From the NCBI GenBank assembly GCA_905480405.1, contig CAJQQH010000121.1:1-34511 (forward strand): a DNA stretch of 34,511 bases, given 5' to 3'. How positions within the stretch are numbered: position 1 is the first letter of the stretch; every line of letters begins with the position of its first letter. The notes below the pieces were generated by a model. That model saw only the letters and a program-made list of their open reading frames with translations, did no database searches and had not been told where the DNA came from. The stretch is from an uncultured Polaribacter sp. (GTDB lineage: Bacteria > Bacteroidota > Bacteroidia > Flavobacteriales > Flavobacteriaceae). Both the position numbers and the translations under genes were made by a program. This document shows positions 24,309 to 32,681 of this stretch, one piece after another.

Positions 24309-25952
24309 ATGAAAAACATACTTGTATTATTCATTTTAGCAACTATTTTTAGTTGTAAAGAAAAAGTTTCAGAAAAAACAAACGAAAATAAAATTGCTCA
24401 AAAAGAATTTGTTTGGGAAGGTGCAAATATTTATTTTTTACTTACAGATCGTTTTAATAACGGAGATACTTCAAATGACGTAAATTTTGATAGAACAAAA
24501 AAAACCGGAAAGTTACGAGGCTTTGAAGGTGGAGATATTAAAGGAATCACTCAAAAAATAAAAGAAGGATATTTTACGAAATTAGGAATTAATGCTATTT
24601 GGATGACTCCAATTGTAGAACAAATTCATGGAGGAACGGATGAAGGAACTGGTTTGTCTTATGGTTTTCATGGTTATTGGGCAAAAGATTGGACAAAAAT
24701 TGATCCTAATTACGGAACAAAAGAAGATTTAAAAGAATTGGTTGCTTTGGCGCATAAAAACGGAATTCGTGTTTTGTTAGATGCTGTAATTAATCACACA
24801 GGTCCTGTTACAGAAGAAGATTCAGTTTGGCCAAGTGATTGGGTTAGAACAGATCCGCAATGTAAATATAGTAACTACGAGAATACAATTTCTTGTACGT
24901 TGGTTAAGAATTTACCAGATATTAAAACTGAAAGTAATGAAGCTGTAGAATTGCCTCCGCAATTGGTTGCAAAATGGAAATCTGAAGGACGTTACGAACA
25001 AGAGATAAAAGAATTAGATGCCTTTTTTGTAAGAACTGGGCATCCAAGAGCGCCTCGTTTTTATATTATGAAATGGCTTACAGATTATATAACAGAATTC
25101 GGAATTGACGGTTATAGAGTTGATACAGTTAAGCATACAGAGGAATTTGTTTGGCAAGAATTTAAACAAGAATGTGATGTTGCTTTTGCAGATTATAAGA
25201 AAAAGAATGCAGATAAAGTATTAGATAATAACGATTTTTATTTAGTAGGTGAAGTTTATAATTATTCAATTTCTCATGGGAAAGCATTTAGTTTTGGTGA
25301 TAAAAAAGTGAATTATTTCGATAAAGCATTTAATAGTTTAATCAACTTTGAGTTAAAATGGAATGTAAAACAAATGGCAGAAAAAGATGTGTTTTATAAA
25401 TACGATTCCATTTTAAATAATGAATTAAAAGGTTATGGAATTTTAAATTACATGACTTCTCATGATGATGGACAGCCTTTTGATAAAGAAAGAAAAATGC
25501 CTTATAAAACAGCAACTATGTTAATGCTAACTCCAGGAACTGCACAAGTTTATTATGGAGATGAATCTGCAAGAGATTTAACCATAGAAGGAACTATTGG
25601 AGATGCTACATTGCGTTCTAATATGAATTGGAATGAGTTTTCTGAAAAGCAAGATATTCTTATCCACTGGCAAAAATTAGGCCAATTTAGAGCAAACCAT
25701 ATGGCTGTTGGAGCTGGTAAACATAGGTTAATATCAGAAGTAAACGGATTGATATTTTCTAGGATTAGAAACAATGATAAAATAGTCATTGGTATTAATT
25801 TACCAAAAGGGAAAAAAGTTATTGATGTTTCTACCATTTTTAAAAATGGAGAAAAATTATTAGACTTTTACTCAAACCAAACTATCGAAGTTAAAAATGG
25901 TTTTGTAAGCTTAAATTCTGAATTTGATGTTGTTTTATTAGAGCGTAAATAA
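24309..25952 (+). CDS. GH13 alpha-amylase lipoprotein, MalS-like layout
   Basis: A 547-residue lipoprotein: MKNILVLFILATIFSC gives lipidated Cys16, followed by KEKVSEK, not an acidic export signal, so probably periplasmic. The catalytic barrel starts at IYFLLTDRFNNGD (41-53). Region I is DAVINHTG (158-165), region II GYRVDTVKH with the nucleophile Asp272, region III GEVYN with the acid/base Glu315, and region IV TSHDDGQP with Asp386. A pair of cysteines in domain B (185 and 196) and the HGYWAKDWTKIDPNYG stretch recall periplasmic MalS-type amylases. It is the last gene of the right arm; 239 bp separate it from the glycerol gene. I see no clear terminator after it. Confidence 0.88.
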   Translation: MKNILVLFILATIFSCKEKVSEKTNENKIAQKEFVWEGANIYFLLTDRFNNGDTSNDVNFDRTKKTGKLRGFEGGDIKGITQKIKEGYFTKLGINAIWMTPIVEQIHGGTDEGTGLSYGFHGYWAKDWTKIDPNYGTKEDLKELVALAHKNGIRVLLDAVINHTGPVTEEDSVWPSDWVRTDPQCKYSNYENTISCTLVKNLPDIKTESNEAVELPPQLVAKWKSEGRYEQEIKELDAFFVRTGHPRAPRFYIMKWLTDYITEFGIDGYRVDTVKHTEEFVWQEFKQECDVAFADYKKKNADKVLDNNDFYLVGEVYNYSISHGKAFSFGDKKVNYFDKAFNSLINFELKWNVKQMAEKDVFYKYDSILNNELKGYGILNYMTSHDDGQPFDKERKMPYKTATMLMLTPGTAQVYYGDESARDLTIEGTIGDATLRSNMNWNEFSEKQDILIHWQKLGQFRANHMAVGAGKHRLISEVNGLIFSRIRNNDKIVIGINLPKGKKVIDVSTIFKNGEKLLDFYSNQTIEVKNGFVSLNSEFDVVLLERK

Positions 25953-26191
25953 ATAGAATTACATCATTTTTTTTCATCAATAGAGTAGTTGTCTATACAA
26001 TTATTAAATATAATTAAAAGCTCTCTCTTACCGGAATGTTATTTCATAATATGGATCAATTATTTAATAAGGTAGAATGTTAATTAACTTATGCATTATT
26101 TCTACGTGAGCAATTTGGTAACTTAATTATTACTATTTTAGTACTAAGAACTTATTTCATTTTTTAAATAATAATAAAAGAGTTTATAGTC
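25953..26191. other. Intergenic region between glucan operon and glycerol gene
   Basis: The 239 bp contain no credible small gene. I found no strong hairpin-plus-T terminator, no exact TAnnTTTG box and no copy of the LacI operator. A 10-bp palindrome GTTAATTAAC lies at about 26080, but this is weak evidence in such AT-rich DNA. A promoter for the glycerol gene is expected here but I could not place it. Confidence 0.4.
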
Positions 26192-29100
26192 ATGGAAAAA
26201 AAATATGTAATTGCATTCGATCAAGGTACAACAAGTACAAGAACAATTATTTTCGATCATGAAGGTGAAATAGTAAACATTTCTCAAATAGAATTAACAC
26301 AGCATTATCCACAATCTGGTTGGGTAGAACATAATGCAGAAGATATTTATAATGATCAGCTAGAAACTTTCCATAAAGTTTTAAAAGATTCTAAAATTAA
26401 TCCAAAAGAAATTGTTTCTATTGGTATTACAAACCAAAGAGAAACGACTGTCGTTTGGGATAAAAAGACAGGAAAACCAATTCATAATGCAATTGTTTGG
26501 TTAGATAAACGAACTACAGAAATTTGTGAAGATCTAAAACAAAAAGGACTTACGAATTACGTAAAAGAAAATACAGGATTAGTAATTGATGCCTATTTTT
26601 CTGGAACAAAATTAAAATGGATTTTAGATAATGTAGAAGGAGCTAGAGAAAAAGCTGCTGCAAATGAACTATGTTTTGGAACTATTGATAGTTGGTTAAT
26701 TTATAAATTTACTAATGGCGAAAAGCACATAACTGATCATACAAATGCTTCTAGAACTTTAATTTATAATATTAAAAAATTAGATTGGGATGAAACGTTA
26801 TTAAAAGCATTAGATATTCCTAAAAGTATACTACCATCTGTTCAGCAATCTTCTTCTAATTTTGGTAATGTAACGTATAATGGAGTAGAGATACCAATTT
26901 ATGGAGTTGCAGGAGATCAACAAGCATCCTTATTTGGTCAAGGAGGATTTAAATCTGGAATTGCCAAAAATACCTATGGAACAGGTTGCTTTATGTTATT
27001 AAATATAGGAAAAGAACAAGTTGTATCCAAAAAAGGACTATTAACTACACTTACTTGTAGTTTAGAAGATGAACCAATAAATTATGCTTTAGAAGGAAGT
27101 GTTTTTGTTGGTGGAGCTTCTATACAATGGTTAAGAGACAATATGAAGTTGATTAAAAAAGCTTCAGACACAGAAGAAATTTGTAAAAGCATTCCTCCTT
27201 TAAAAGATATTTATGTTGTACCAGCTTTTGCTGGATTAGGTGCTCCTTATTGGGATGCTAAAGCGAAAGGGAGTATTTACGGAATGACTTTAGATACAGG
27301 AAAGAATGAGTTAATTAAAGCAACTGTAGAAGCATTAGCATACCAAACTAGAGATGTAATTGGTGCAATGATTGAAGATTCTGGTAAGGAAATGACTACA
27401 TTAAAAGTTGATGGAGGAGCTAGTGCAAACAATTATCTAATGCAATTTCAATCAGACATTTTAAATGTTGAGGTAGATAGACCAAAAATGATTGAAGTTA
27501 CCGCTTTTGGAGCAGCACTTTTAGCCGGAATTAAAGCTAATTTCTGGACCAAAGAAAATGTTGAGAGTTTAAGAAAAGTTGATACAGTTTTTAAATCGGA
27601 AATGAAGCCGAAAATAAGAACTAAAAAATATAAAGGTTGGTTAAATGCTGTTGATAAAACCAAAACAACAAGCAAAACTAAAGTGATAGATAAAACACTT
27701 CGTTTTTCTGTTTTAGATAGAAATAAACAACTAAAAAAAATAACTTCTAAAAAGTTCGATTTAATTGTAATTGGAGGTGGAGTTACAGGTGCTGGTATAG
27801 CTTTAGATGCATCATCTAGAGGTTTAAAAGTGTGTTTAATAGAGAAAAATGATTTTGCTTCTGGTACAAGTAATAAATCAACAAAACTAATTCATGGTGG
27901 TTTAAGATATCTAAAACAACTAGAAATTGGTTTGGTTAGAGAATCTGGATCAGAAAGAGCAATTGTACATAAATTAGCGCCTCACTTAGTTTTACCAGAA
28001 AAAATGTTACTTCCTTTAATAGAAGGAGGAACTTATGGTAAAATGATGACTTCTATTGGGTTAAAAGTTTATGATATGTTAGCCAATGTTGGTGGAGTCG
28101 ATAAAAGGAGAATGCTAAATAAAGAAGATACATTCGAAAAAGAACCTTTGTTAGACGAAAAAACAGTTTTAGGAAGTGGTTATTATGCAGAGTATAGAAC
28201 TGATGATGCAAGATTAACTATTGAGTTATTAAAAAAAGCGGCAGAGTTTGGTGCTACAATTATTAATTATTGCGAAATGGAATCTATAATCTATGGTAGT
28301 GATCATAAAATTGAAAGCTTGAACTGTTTAGATCATAATACTGGTAAAAAAATTAATATAAGAGGTAGAAATTATGTGTCTGCTGCTGGTCCTTGGGTAG
28401 ATAAGATTAGAAAGAAAGATAATTCTATCAATCATAAATATCTTCATTTAACCAAAGGTGTTCATATTGTTTTTCCTCATGAGAAATTACCAATTCAGCA
28501 ATCTGTTTATTTTGATGTAGAAGATGGTAGAATGATTTTTGCAATTCCTAGAGGAAGATGTACGTATGTAGGTACAACAGATACTAATTATAGTGGAGAT
28601 TTAAATAGGGTAGTAGCCACAAAAGAAGATGCTGAGTATTTAATAAAAGCAGCAAATAATACATTTCCAAACGTAAATTTATCCTTGGAAGATGTAGAGT
28701 CTAATTGGGCAGGTTTGCGTCCTTTAATTCATGAAGAAGAAAAAGATCCATCAGAATTATCTAGAAAAGACGAAATTTTTATTTCTGATAGTGGCTTAAT
28801 TTCTATTGCAGGTGGTAAATTAACAGGTTATAGAAAAATGGCACATAGAGTTATTGATACTGTGTTAAAAACCTTACCAGAGAAAAGAAAAAAGAAGTTA
28901 AAAAATTCGATAACAGAAGATATCTATTTGGTTACACCAACTTTGCATTCTTCTTATCAAGTAGAACTTTATTTCGAAGAAGTTGATAAGAAGCTAATAA
29001 CCAAAGGAATTTCTGACGAGTATTATGCTTGGTATTTAGCAACTACTTATGGTAAAAAGGCAGACTTAATAGTTGATAAAATGGACTTTTTTATAAAAGG

Positions 29101-29362
29101 GACACCAGTAGAAAATTTAATTAGAGCAGAACTTTGGTATTGTATACATAATGAAATGACCAATAGTTTAGCTGATTTCTTTGTACGTAGAACAGGTAGA
29201 TTGTATTTTAATATTTCTAGTATATCTTTATTTTTCGATATTATTTTAAAAGACTTTATAAAGTATTTAGATTGGGATGAAAAAAGAGTTCAATTAGAAA
29301 CAGAAAAAATGAATTTATTATTAGCGGATGCAACTACCTATTATTCTGAAGAATTTAAATAA
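26192..29362 (+). CDS. Glycerol kinase - glycerol-3-phosphate dehydrogenase fusion
   Basis: A 1056-residue bifunctional protein in one uninterrupted frame. Residues 1 to about 490 are a complete glycerol kinase (FGGY family): FDQGTTSTRTIIFD (9-22), ITNQRETTVVWD, GTIDSWLIYKF, catalytic-base region GVAGDQQASLFGQ with Asp242, KNTYGTGCFMLLN, and KVDGGASANNYLMQFQ. Residues about 521-1056 are a complete FAD-dependent GlpD-type dehydrogenase: DLIVIGGGVTGAG (523-535), ASGTSNKSTKLIHGGLRYL, RYVGTTDTNY-like CTYVGTTDTNYSGD, NWAGLRPL, and SIAGGKLTGYRKMA. They are joined by a short Lys/Thr-rich linker (about 488-502); no Met lies near the junction, so a separately started GlpD is unlikely. It would turn glycerol into glycerol 3-phosphate and then dihydroxyacetone phosphate, passing electrons to quinone at the membrane. 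No glpF follows. Confidence 0.93.
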   Translation: MEKKYVIAFDQGTTSTRTIIFDHEGEIVNISQIELTQHYPQSGWVEHNAEDIYNDQLETFHKVLKDSKINPKEIVSIGITNQRETTVVWDKKTGKPIHNAIVWLDKRTTEICEDLKQKGLTNYVKENTGLVIDAYFSGTKLKWILDNVEGAREKAAANELCFGTIDSWLIYKFTNGEKHITDHTNASRTLIYNIKKLDWDETLLKALDIPKSILPSVQQSSSNFGNVTYNGVEIPIYGVAGDQQASLFGQGGFKSGIAKNTYGTGCFMLLNIGKEQVVSKKGLLTTLTCSLEDEPINYALEGSVFVGGASIQWLRDNMKLIKKASDTEEICKSIPPLKDIYVVPAFAGLGAPYWDAKAKGSIYGMTLDTGKNELIKATVEALAYQTRDVIGAMIEDSGKEMTTLKVDGGASANNYLMQFQSDILNVEVDRPKMIEVTAFGAALLAGIKANFWTKENVESLRKVDTVFKSEMKPKIRTKKYKGWLNAVDKTKTTSKTKVIDKTLRFSVLDRNKQLKKITSKKFDLIVIGGGVTGAGIALDASSRGLKVCLIEKNDFASGTSNKSTKLIHGGLRYLKQLEIGLVRESGSERAIVHKLAPHLVLPEKMLLPLIEGGTYGKMMTSIGLKVYDMLANVGGVDKRRMLNKEDTFEKEPLLDEKTVLGSGYYAEYRTDDARLTIELLKKAAEFGATIINYCEMESIIYGSDHKIESLNCLDHNTGKKINIRGRNYVSAAGPWVDKIRKKDNSINHKYLHLTKGVHIVFPHEKLPIQQSVYFDVEDGRMIFAIPRGRCTYVGTTDTNYSGDLNRVVATKEDAEYLIKAANNTFPNVNLSLEDVESNWAGLRPLIHEEEKDPSELSRKDEIFISDSGLISIAGGKLTGYRKMAHRVIDTVLKTLPEKRKKKLKNSITEDIYLVTPTLHSSYQVELYFEEVDKKLITKGISDEYYAWYLATTYGKKADLIVDKMDFFIKGTPVENLIRAELWYCIHNEMTNSLADFFVRRTGRLYFNISSISLFFDIILKDFIKYLDWDEKRVQLETEKMNLLLADATTYYSEEFK

Positions 29363-29382
29363 TTTACTATCATGAAAACTGT

Positions 29383-29691
29383 TCTTAGTAAAATGTATTA
29401 TACAGAAATGAAATTGGATTTTCTTGTTTATTAAATTCAATTCGAACTATTTTAGTTCCTCTTGGAAAAATCTAAAACACTTAAAACGGGTCTCTTAACT
29501 TTACTATTTCTATATTGATACCAAGCCTAAATTGGATACACGTTTCTGTTAAGTCTTTTCCCAATTTTAATTTTTTTAATAATCCAATTGTACGATTCCT
29601 TAAAATCTGGTTCTGCATATTCTTCTAAAGAATCGGTATGTTTTTCAGTAATTAATTTATTGTAAAATTCAAATGATTGAATTGTTTAGAG
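29383..29691 (-). pseudogene. Decayed DUF3841-like gene remnant
   Basis: The 397-bp gap after the glycerol gene has no intact gene. Read on the minus strand from about 29691, one frame gives TIQSFEFYNKLITEK, EEYAEPDFKESYNWIIKKI, then RNVYPI-stop-AWYQY and KRPVLSVLDFSKR. A change of frame near 29458 continues as GTKIVRIEFNKQENP to a stop at about 29383. The order TIQ ... Y-W ... YPI(W)AWYQ ... (K)RP-L ... matches what I recall of DUF3841 proteins, which are usually about 200 residues. The in-frame TAG at 29529-29527 replaces the Trp of YPIWAWY, a TAA lies at 29688-29686, and the C terminus is missing. It is therefore broken in at least three ways. Confidence 0.6.
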
Positions 29692-29715
29692 TTTTTTATT
29701 GTATCGATAGGAGGA

Positions 29716-29742
29716 GATAGTATTTATTGTATAAATACTATC
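29716..29742 (-). terminator. Perfect AT-rich hairpin after the Pycsar-effector-like gene
   Basis: GATAGTATTTAT (29716-29727) and ATAAATACTATC (29731-29742) form a perfect 12-bp stem with a 3-nt loop, 17 bp beyond the stop codon of the minus-strand gene at 29760. No T-run follows on that strand (TCCTCC instead), so it may stabilise the 3' end rather than be a classical terminator. Confidence 0.45.
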
Positions 29743-29759
29743 ACAATAATTGATTTGTA

Positions 29760-30386
29760 CTACAGATGACCTCCAAACAATGCATGACACCCTATAAATG
29801 CAAGTACAGATAAAATAATGCCAATTAAAAAAATATTAAACGACTTGCGAAGTAATTTAAATTTTCTATCCATAGTCTTACCAAGGTGGTAGGTATCTTT
29901 AGCAATAGTTTTATAGAGTTCATCACCTTCATTCATTAAAGAAGTAACATTTTCAACATATTCACTTTCTTCCATATCGTGAAAATTACCATAGAACATT
30001 AAATTCTTCGCCTCGCTTTTTCCGTGCACTAGTTCTGGTCGCGTCGCAAAAATCGCATAAGCTATTGATCCGAGGTTGGTAAACAATATCATTATAACCG
30101 GATAAATTAGATGTGGGTCAGTATTTAATTGACTCATTACGGTTCCTAATATTAATGATAAAATTAAAGCATTTATAGAAATTAGAATATTAGATTTTGT
30201 ATCTATCATTGTATTTAAAGTATATTGATTTTTAGACAATAACCTAAATAACGTTTCTACACCTCTTTCAGATCTTGGAGATACTTTTGCCAATTTCTTT
30301 TTTAATTGTTTTAAAGCATCTTTATCTATATTTAATTCTTCCATTAAATATTTATTTTCTGCTTTTTCTTTTAATTTATCACTCAT
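29760..30386 (-). CDS. Pycsar-effector-like (DUF5706) membrane protein
   Basis: A 208-residue protein with a charged, partly coiled N terminus (1-50) and three hydrophobic segments. The first, in about 66-85 (TKSNILISINALILSLILG), is directly preceded by the D-T-K motif that with NxxxSINA-like residues marks the DUF5706/Pycsar effector transmembrane family. The second is PVIMILFTNLGSIAYAIFATRP and the third, near the C terminus, is FNIFLIGIILSVLAFIGCHALF. In the anti-phage Pycsar system such proteins damage the membrane when a cyclic pyrimidine nucleotide appears. Here no cyclase gene is adjacent, and in flavobacteria relatives are often linked to HD-domain phosphohydrolases, so a different or housekeeping signalling role is possible. 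It stands alone, 154 bp from the DUF6268-like gene upstream. Confidence 0.75.
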   Translation of the reverse strand: MSDKLKEKAENKYLMEELNIDKDALKQLKKKLAKVSPRSERGVETLFRLLSKNQYTLNTMIDTKSNILISINALILSLILGTVMSQLNTDPHLIYPVIMILFTNLGSIAYAIFATRPELVHGKSEAKNLMFYGNFHDMEESEYVENVTSLMNEGDELYKTIAKDTYHLGKTMDRKFKLLRKSFNIFLIGIILSVLAFIGCHALFGGHL

Positions 30387-30540
30387 AATAAAGTTTTGTA
30401 TCTGTTGATTATATTCTGGTAAGATATCTCTTTTTACTTTGTCGTTTTATTTCTGAAACCAAACAATAAGTATCCTAAAAAAATATTCTTATTTTTTATA
30501 TTTGCATTCCCTATTCTAAATTTAACATTACTCTTAAATC

Positions 30541-31431
30541 TTATATTTTAAAACGAACTCCTGTTCTCAAATATAAAGAGTTAGAGGTATCTATTTCTAA
30601 AATATTATCTTTATTGTTATCTCTTAAGTTAACCGAATTGCTAAAAATATATGAAGATCTTGCATAGATTTGAATGTTTTTGGTTATAAAATATTCATAT
30701 TGTAATCCACTTATTAATAACGACATATTAATACTTTCTGCTGCTACATAATTTTCAATAGCAACCCCACGTTGTAAGTTTGCTGTAAAACCATCAAGTT
30801 CTGCATATAATTTAAACTTATGTGAGTTAGAAACGTGATATTGTAAGTCTGTTTTCGGAATTCCAACATTATAAGACCATTTTGAACGAAACTTTCTATA
30901 ATAACTAATAAAAGGTAATGGGAAAGGAAATCCACGATTTCCAGAGTAAGATGCTCCAATAATAAGTCGCCAAGGTTTTTTAACTTCTAGACTCTTTTTT
31001 TTATCCTTTATAAACACAACTATTCCAGATAATATTACGTCTTCAAACGATAACTTTTTTGCCTTTAAATTGGTGCTAAATCCAGGGGTTAGCCTCATTC
31101 CTAAACGCCAATCATTTTTCAATAGTTTCGTAAATCCTATATTCAAATCAAGTGATTGAAAATCGCTAAGTTCTTCTTTATTAAAAGGAAGGTCATTACG
31201 TTCCATTCTTAAATTAAAATGGTTATAATCTAACCCTATAAATAAAAATTCATTTTCTTTTTTTAGTTTTATGGGATAGTTAAACAAAGCATTAGTTCTG
31301 GTGTATTCTATCTCAGAACTATTTTTTGGGATTATTGTAAAATCTACTTTAACTAAATCATTTAACTGAGAAAAAGAGGCATTTGTAATAAATATAGCAA
31401 TTATAAAATATTGGTACTTTATCTTTTTCAT
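30541..31431 (-). CDS. DUF6268-like outer-membrane beta-barrel protein
   Basis: A 296-residue protein with a Sec signal peptide (about 1-21, ending ASFSQ) and no lipobox. The mature part is a series of amphipathic beta strands with alternating aromatics (LFIGLDYNHFNLRM, DWRLGMRLTPGFST, PWRLIIGASYSG, WSYNVGIP, FKLYAELDGF, LQYEYFITKNIQIYARSSY). It ends in SLYLRTGVRFKI, a typical C-terminal outer-membrane strand. I assign it to the DUF6268 group by overall resemblance; a general small-barrel call is safer. It begins 8 bp after the antiporter gene and is probably co-transcribed with it, so it may be a small-solute or structural partner in ion balance, but its role is unknown. Confidence 0.65.
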   Translation of the reverse strand: MKKIKYQYFIIAIFITNASFSQLNDLVKVDFTIIPKNSSEIEYTRTNALFNYPIKLKKENEFLFIGLDYNHFNLRMERNDLPFNKEELSDFQSLDLNIGFTKLLKNDWRLGMRLTPGFSTNLKAKKLSFEDVILSGIVVFIKDKKKSLEVKKPWRLIIGASYSGNRGFPFPLPFISYYRKFRSKWSYNVGIPKTDLQYHVSNSHKFKLYAELDGFTANLQRGVAIENYVAAESINMSLLISGLQYEYFITKNIQIYARSSYIFSNSVNLRDNNKDNILEIDTSNSLYLRTGVRFKI

Positions 31432-31439
31432 TCTAAATC

Positions 31440-32681
31440 TTATTGATATAATTTTTTTACAACCTTTCCAATACTTAAACCTTGTACAATAATTGAGAAT
31501 AACACAATAATATAAGTTATATGAAGTATTAAATCTCCAGAAAGTTCTTTATTTAAACTTAGAGCTAAAGCAATAGAAATACCACCTCTTAATCCTCCCC
31601 ATGTTAAAATTGTGATTGTTTTAATTGGTTTTTGCTCATCATGCTTTAATAATGAATACGGTAACAATACAGAAGCAAACCTTGATAAAAGCACAATTAA
31701 TACTGCAAGAACTCCCAATATAATATAATCTATATTAAAATTTAATAAATGAATAGCAAGCCCAATAAGTACAAACAAAACACCATTAAAAACATCGTCT
31801 AAAATTTCCCAAAAAGAGTTGATCGCTTTTTGTACAGGATTTTTATCTTCATTTACATTTATTTTATTACCGATTAATAAACCTGCTACAACCATAGCTA
31901 ATGGTGCTGATATGTGTAACAAAAATGCGCCAGCTGTTCCCCCCATTACTACTGCCAAGGTGATCATTACTGCTAATTGTGGGTTTTCTTTTAATAACTG
32001 AACACATTTTAAACCTAAAAAACCAATGACGAATCCATAGACTAATCCGCCAATTACTTCTTCTAAAAATAAAGTTCCTATTTCTGCTCCAATTTCTGCA
32101 GTATTATGTTCTCCTGTTGCAGTTGCAATTAATAAAATTCCAGAAAAAACAACGACCCCTATACCATCATTAAACAAAGATTCTCCTTCAATTTTTATAC
32201 CTAGACTTTTAGAAATATTTGCTTCTTTTAAAATAGCCATAACAGCAATTGGATCGGTAGGGGAGATTAAGGCTCCAAATAAAAGTGCATGAATAAAAGG
32301 CAATTCTACGCCAATCAATTGCGTGCAAAGAAAGATAAAGCCACCAACCAAAAATGTAGAAATTAAAACCCCTAATGTTGCAAATAGAAAAATTGATTTT
32401 TTTTCTTTTGCAAGTGCTCCAATATTTACATGTAGCGCTCCTGCAAAAAGTAAAAAACTTAGTATTCCGTTGATTAAAAATGTTTTAAAATCTATTGTGA
32501 CAATAATATCGCAAAAGAAAGTATAAAACTCAGGGAAAATTGTTTTACTTAATGTTATTGGAATAATTAAGACCAAACTTAAAATCATTAAACCAATTGT
32601 TGTTGGTAATTTTAACCACTTATAATTGATGAAATTAAAAATAGTAGCTATTGTAAATATGATACTGAAAGATTCGAACAT
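31440..32681 (-). CDS. CPA1 family cation/proton antiporter (NhaP/NHE-like)
   Basis: A 413-residue inner-membrane protein with about 11-12 hydrophobic helices. Diagnostic motifs are GALISPTDPIAVMAILKEANIS (about 130-155), which holds the conserved acidic TDP of the exchange site. IEGESLFNDGIGVVVF (about 164-179) is the ND motif of CPA1 exchangers, and WGGLRGGISIALALSL (about 360-375) is the conserved RGG loop. It should swap Na+ or K+ for H+. It lacks the long cytoplasmic tail of some relatives. Its ATG directly abuts the stop codon of the potassium channel gene, with no spacing, which suggests translational coupling. Confidence 0.92.
   Translation of the reverse strand: MFESFSIIFTIATIFNFINYKWLKLPTTIGLMILSLVLIIPITLSKTIFPEFYTFFCDIIVTIDFKTFLINGILSFLLFAGALHVNIGALAKEKKSIFLFATLGVLISTFLVGGFIFLCTQLIGVELPFIHALLFGALISPTDPIAVMAILKEANISKSLGIKIEGESLFNDGIGVVVFSGILLIATATGEHNTAEIGAEIGTLFLEEVIGGLVYGFVIGFLGLKCVQLLKENPQLAVMITLAVVMGGTAGAFLLHISAPLAMVVAGLLIGNKINVNEDKNPVQKAINSFWEILDDVFNGVLFVLIGLAIHLLNFNIDYIILGVLAVLIVLLSRFASVLLPYSLLKHDEQKPIKTITILTWGGLRGGISIALALSLNKELSGDLILHITYIIVLFSIIVQGLSIGKVVKKLYQ

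Noticed and set aside
25965..25985. CATCA-T-run-CATCA pattern as a terminator after the last GH13 gene
   Set aside because: The flanking pentamers are direct rather than inverted repeats, so no hairpin forms.
26078..26090. GTTAATTAAC palindrome upstream of the glycerol gene as an operator
   Set aside because: A 10-bp AT-rich palindrome is easily found by chance here, and it does not resemble the LacI operator or any motif I recognise.
29363..29390. TTTACTA/TAGTAAA hairpin as terminator of the glycerol gene
   Set aside because: Only 7 bp with a 16-nt loop and no T-run; too weak to call.
29372..29434. A 20-residue open frame (MKTVLSKMYYTEMKL...) after the glycerol gene
   Set aside because: Very short, no family resemblance, and it lies across the end of the decayed minus-strand gene; probably chance.
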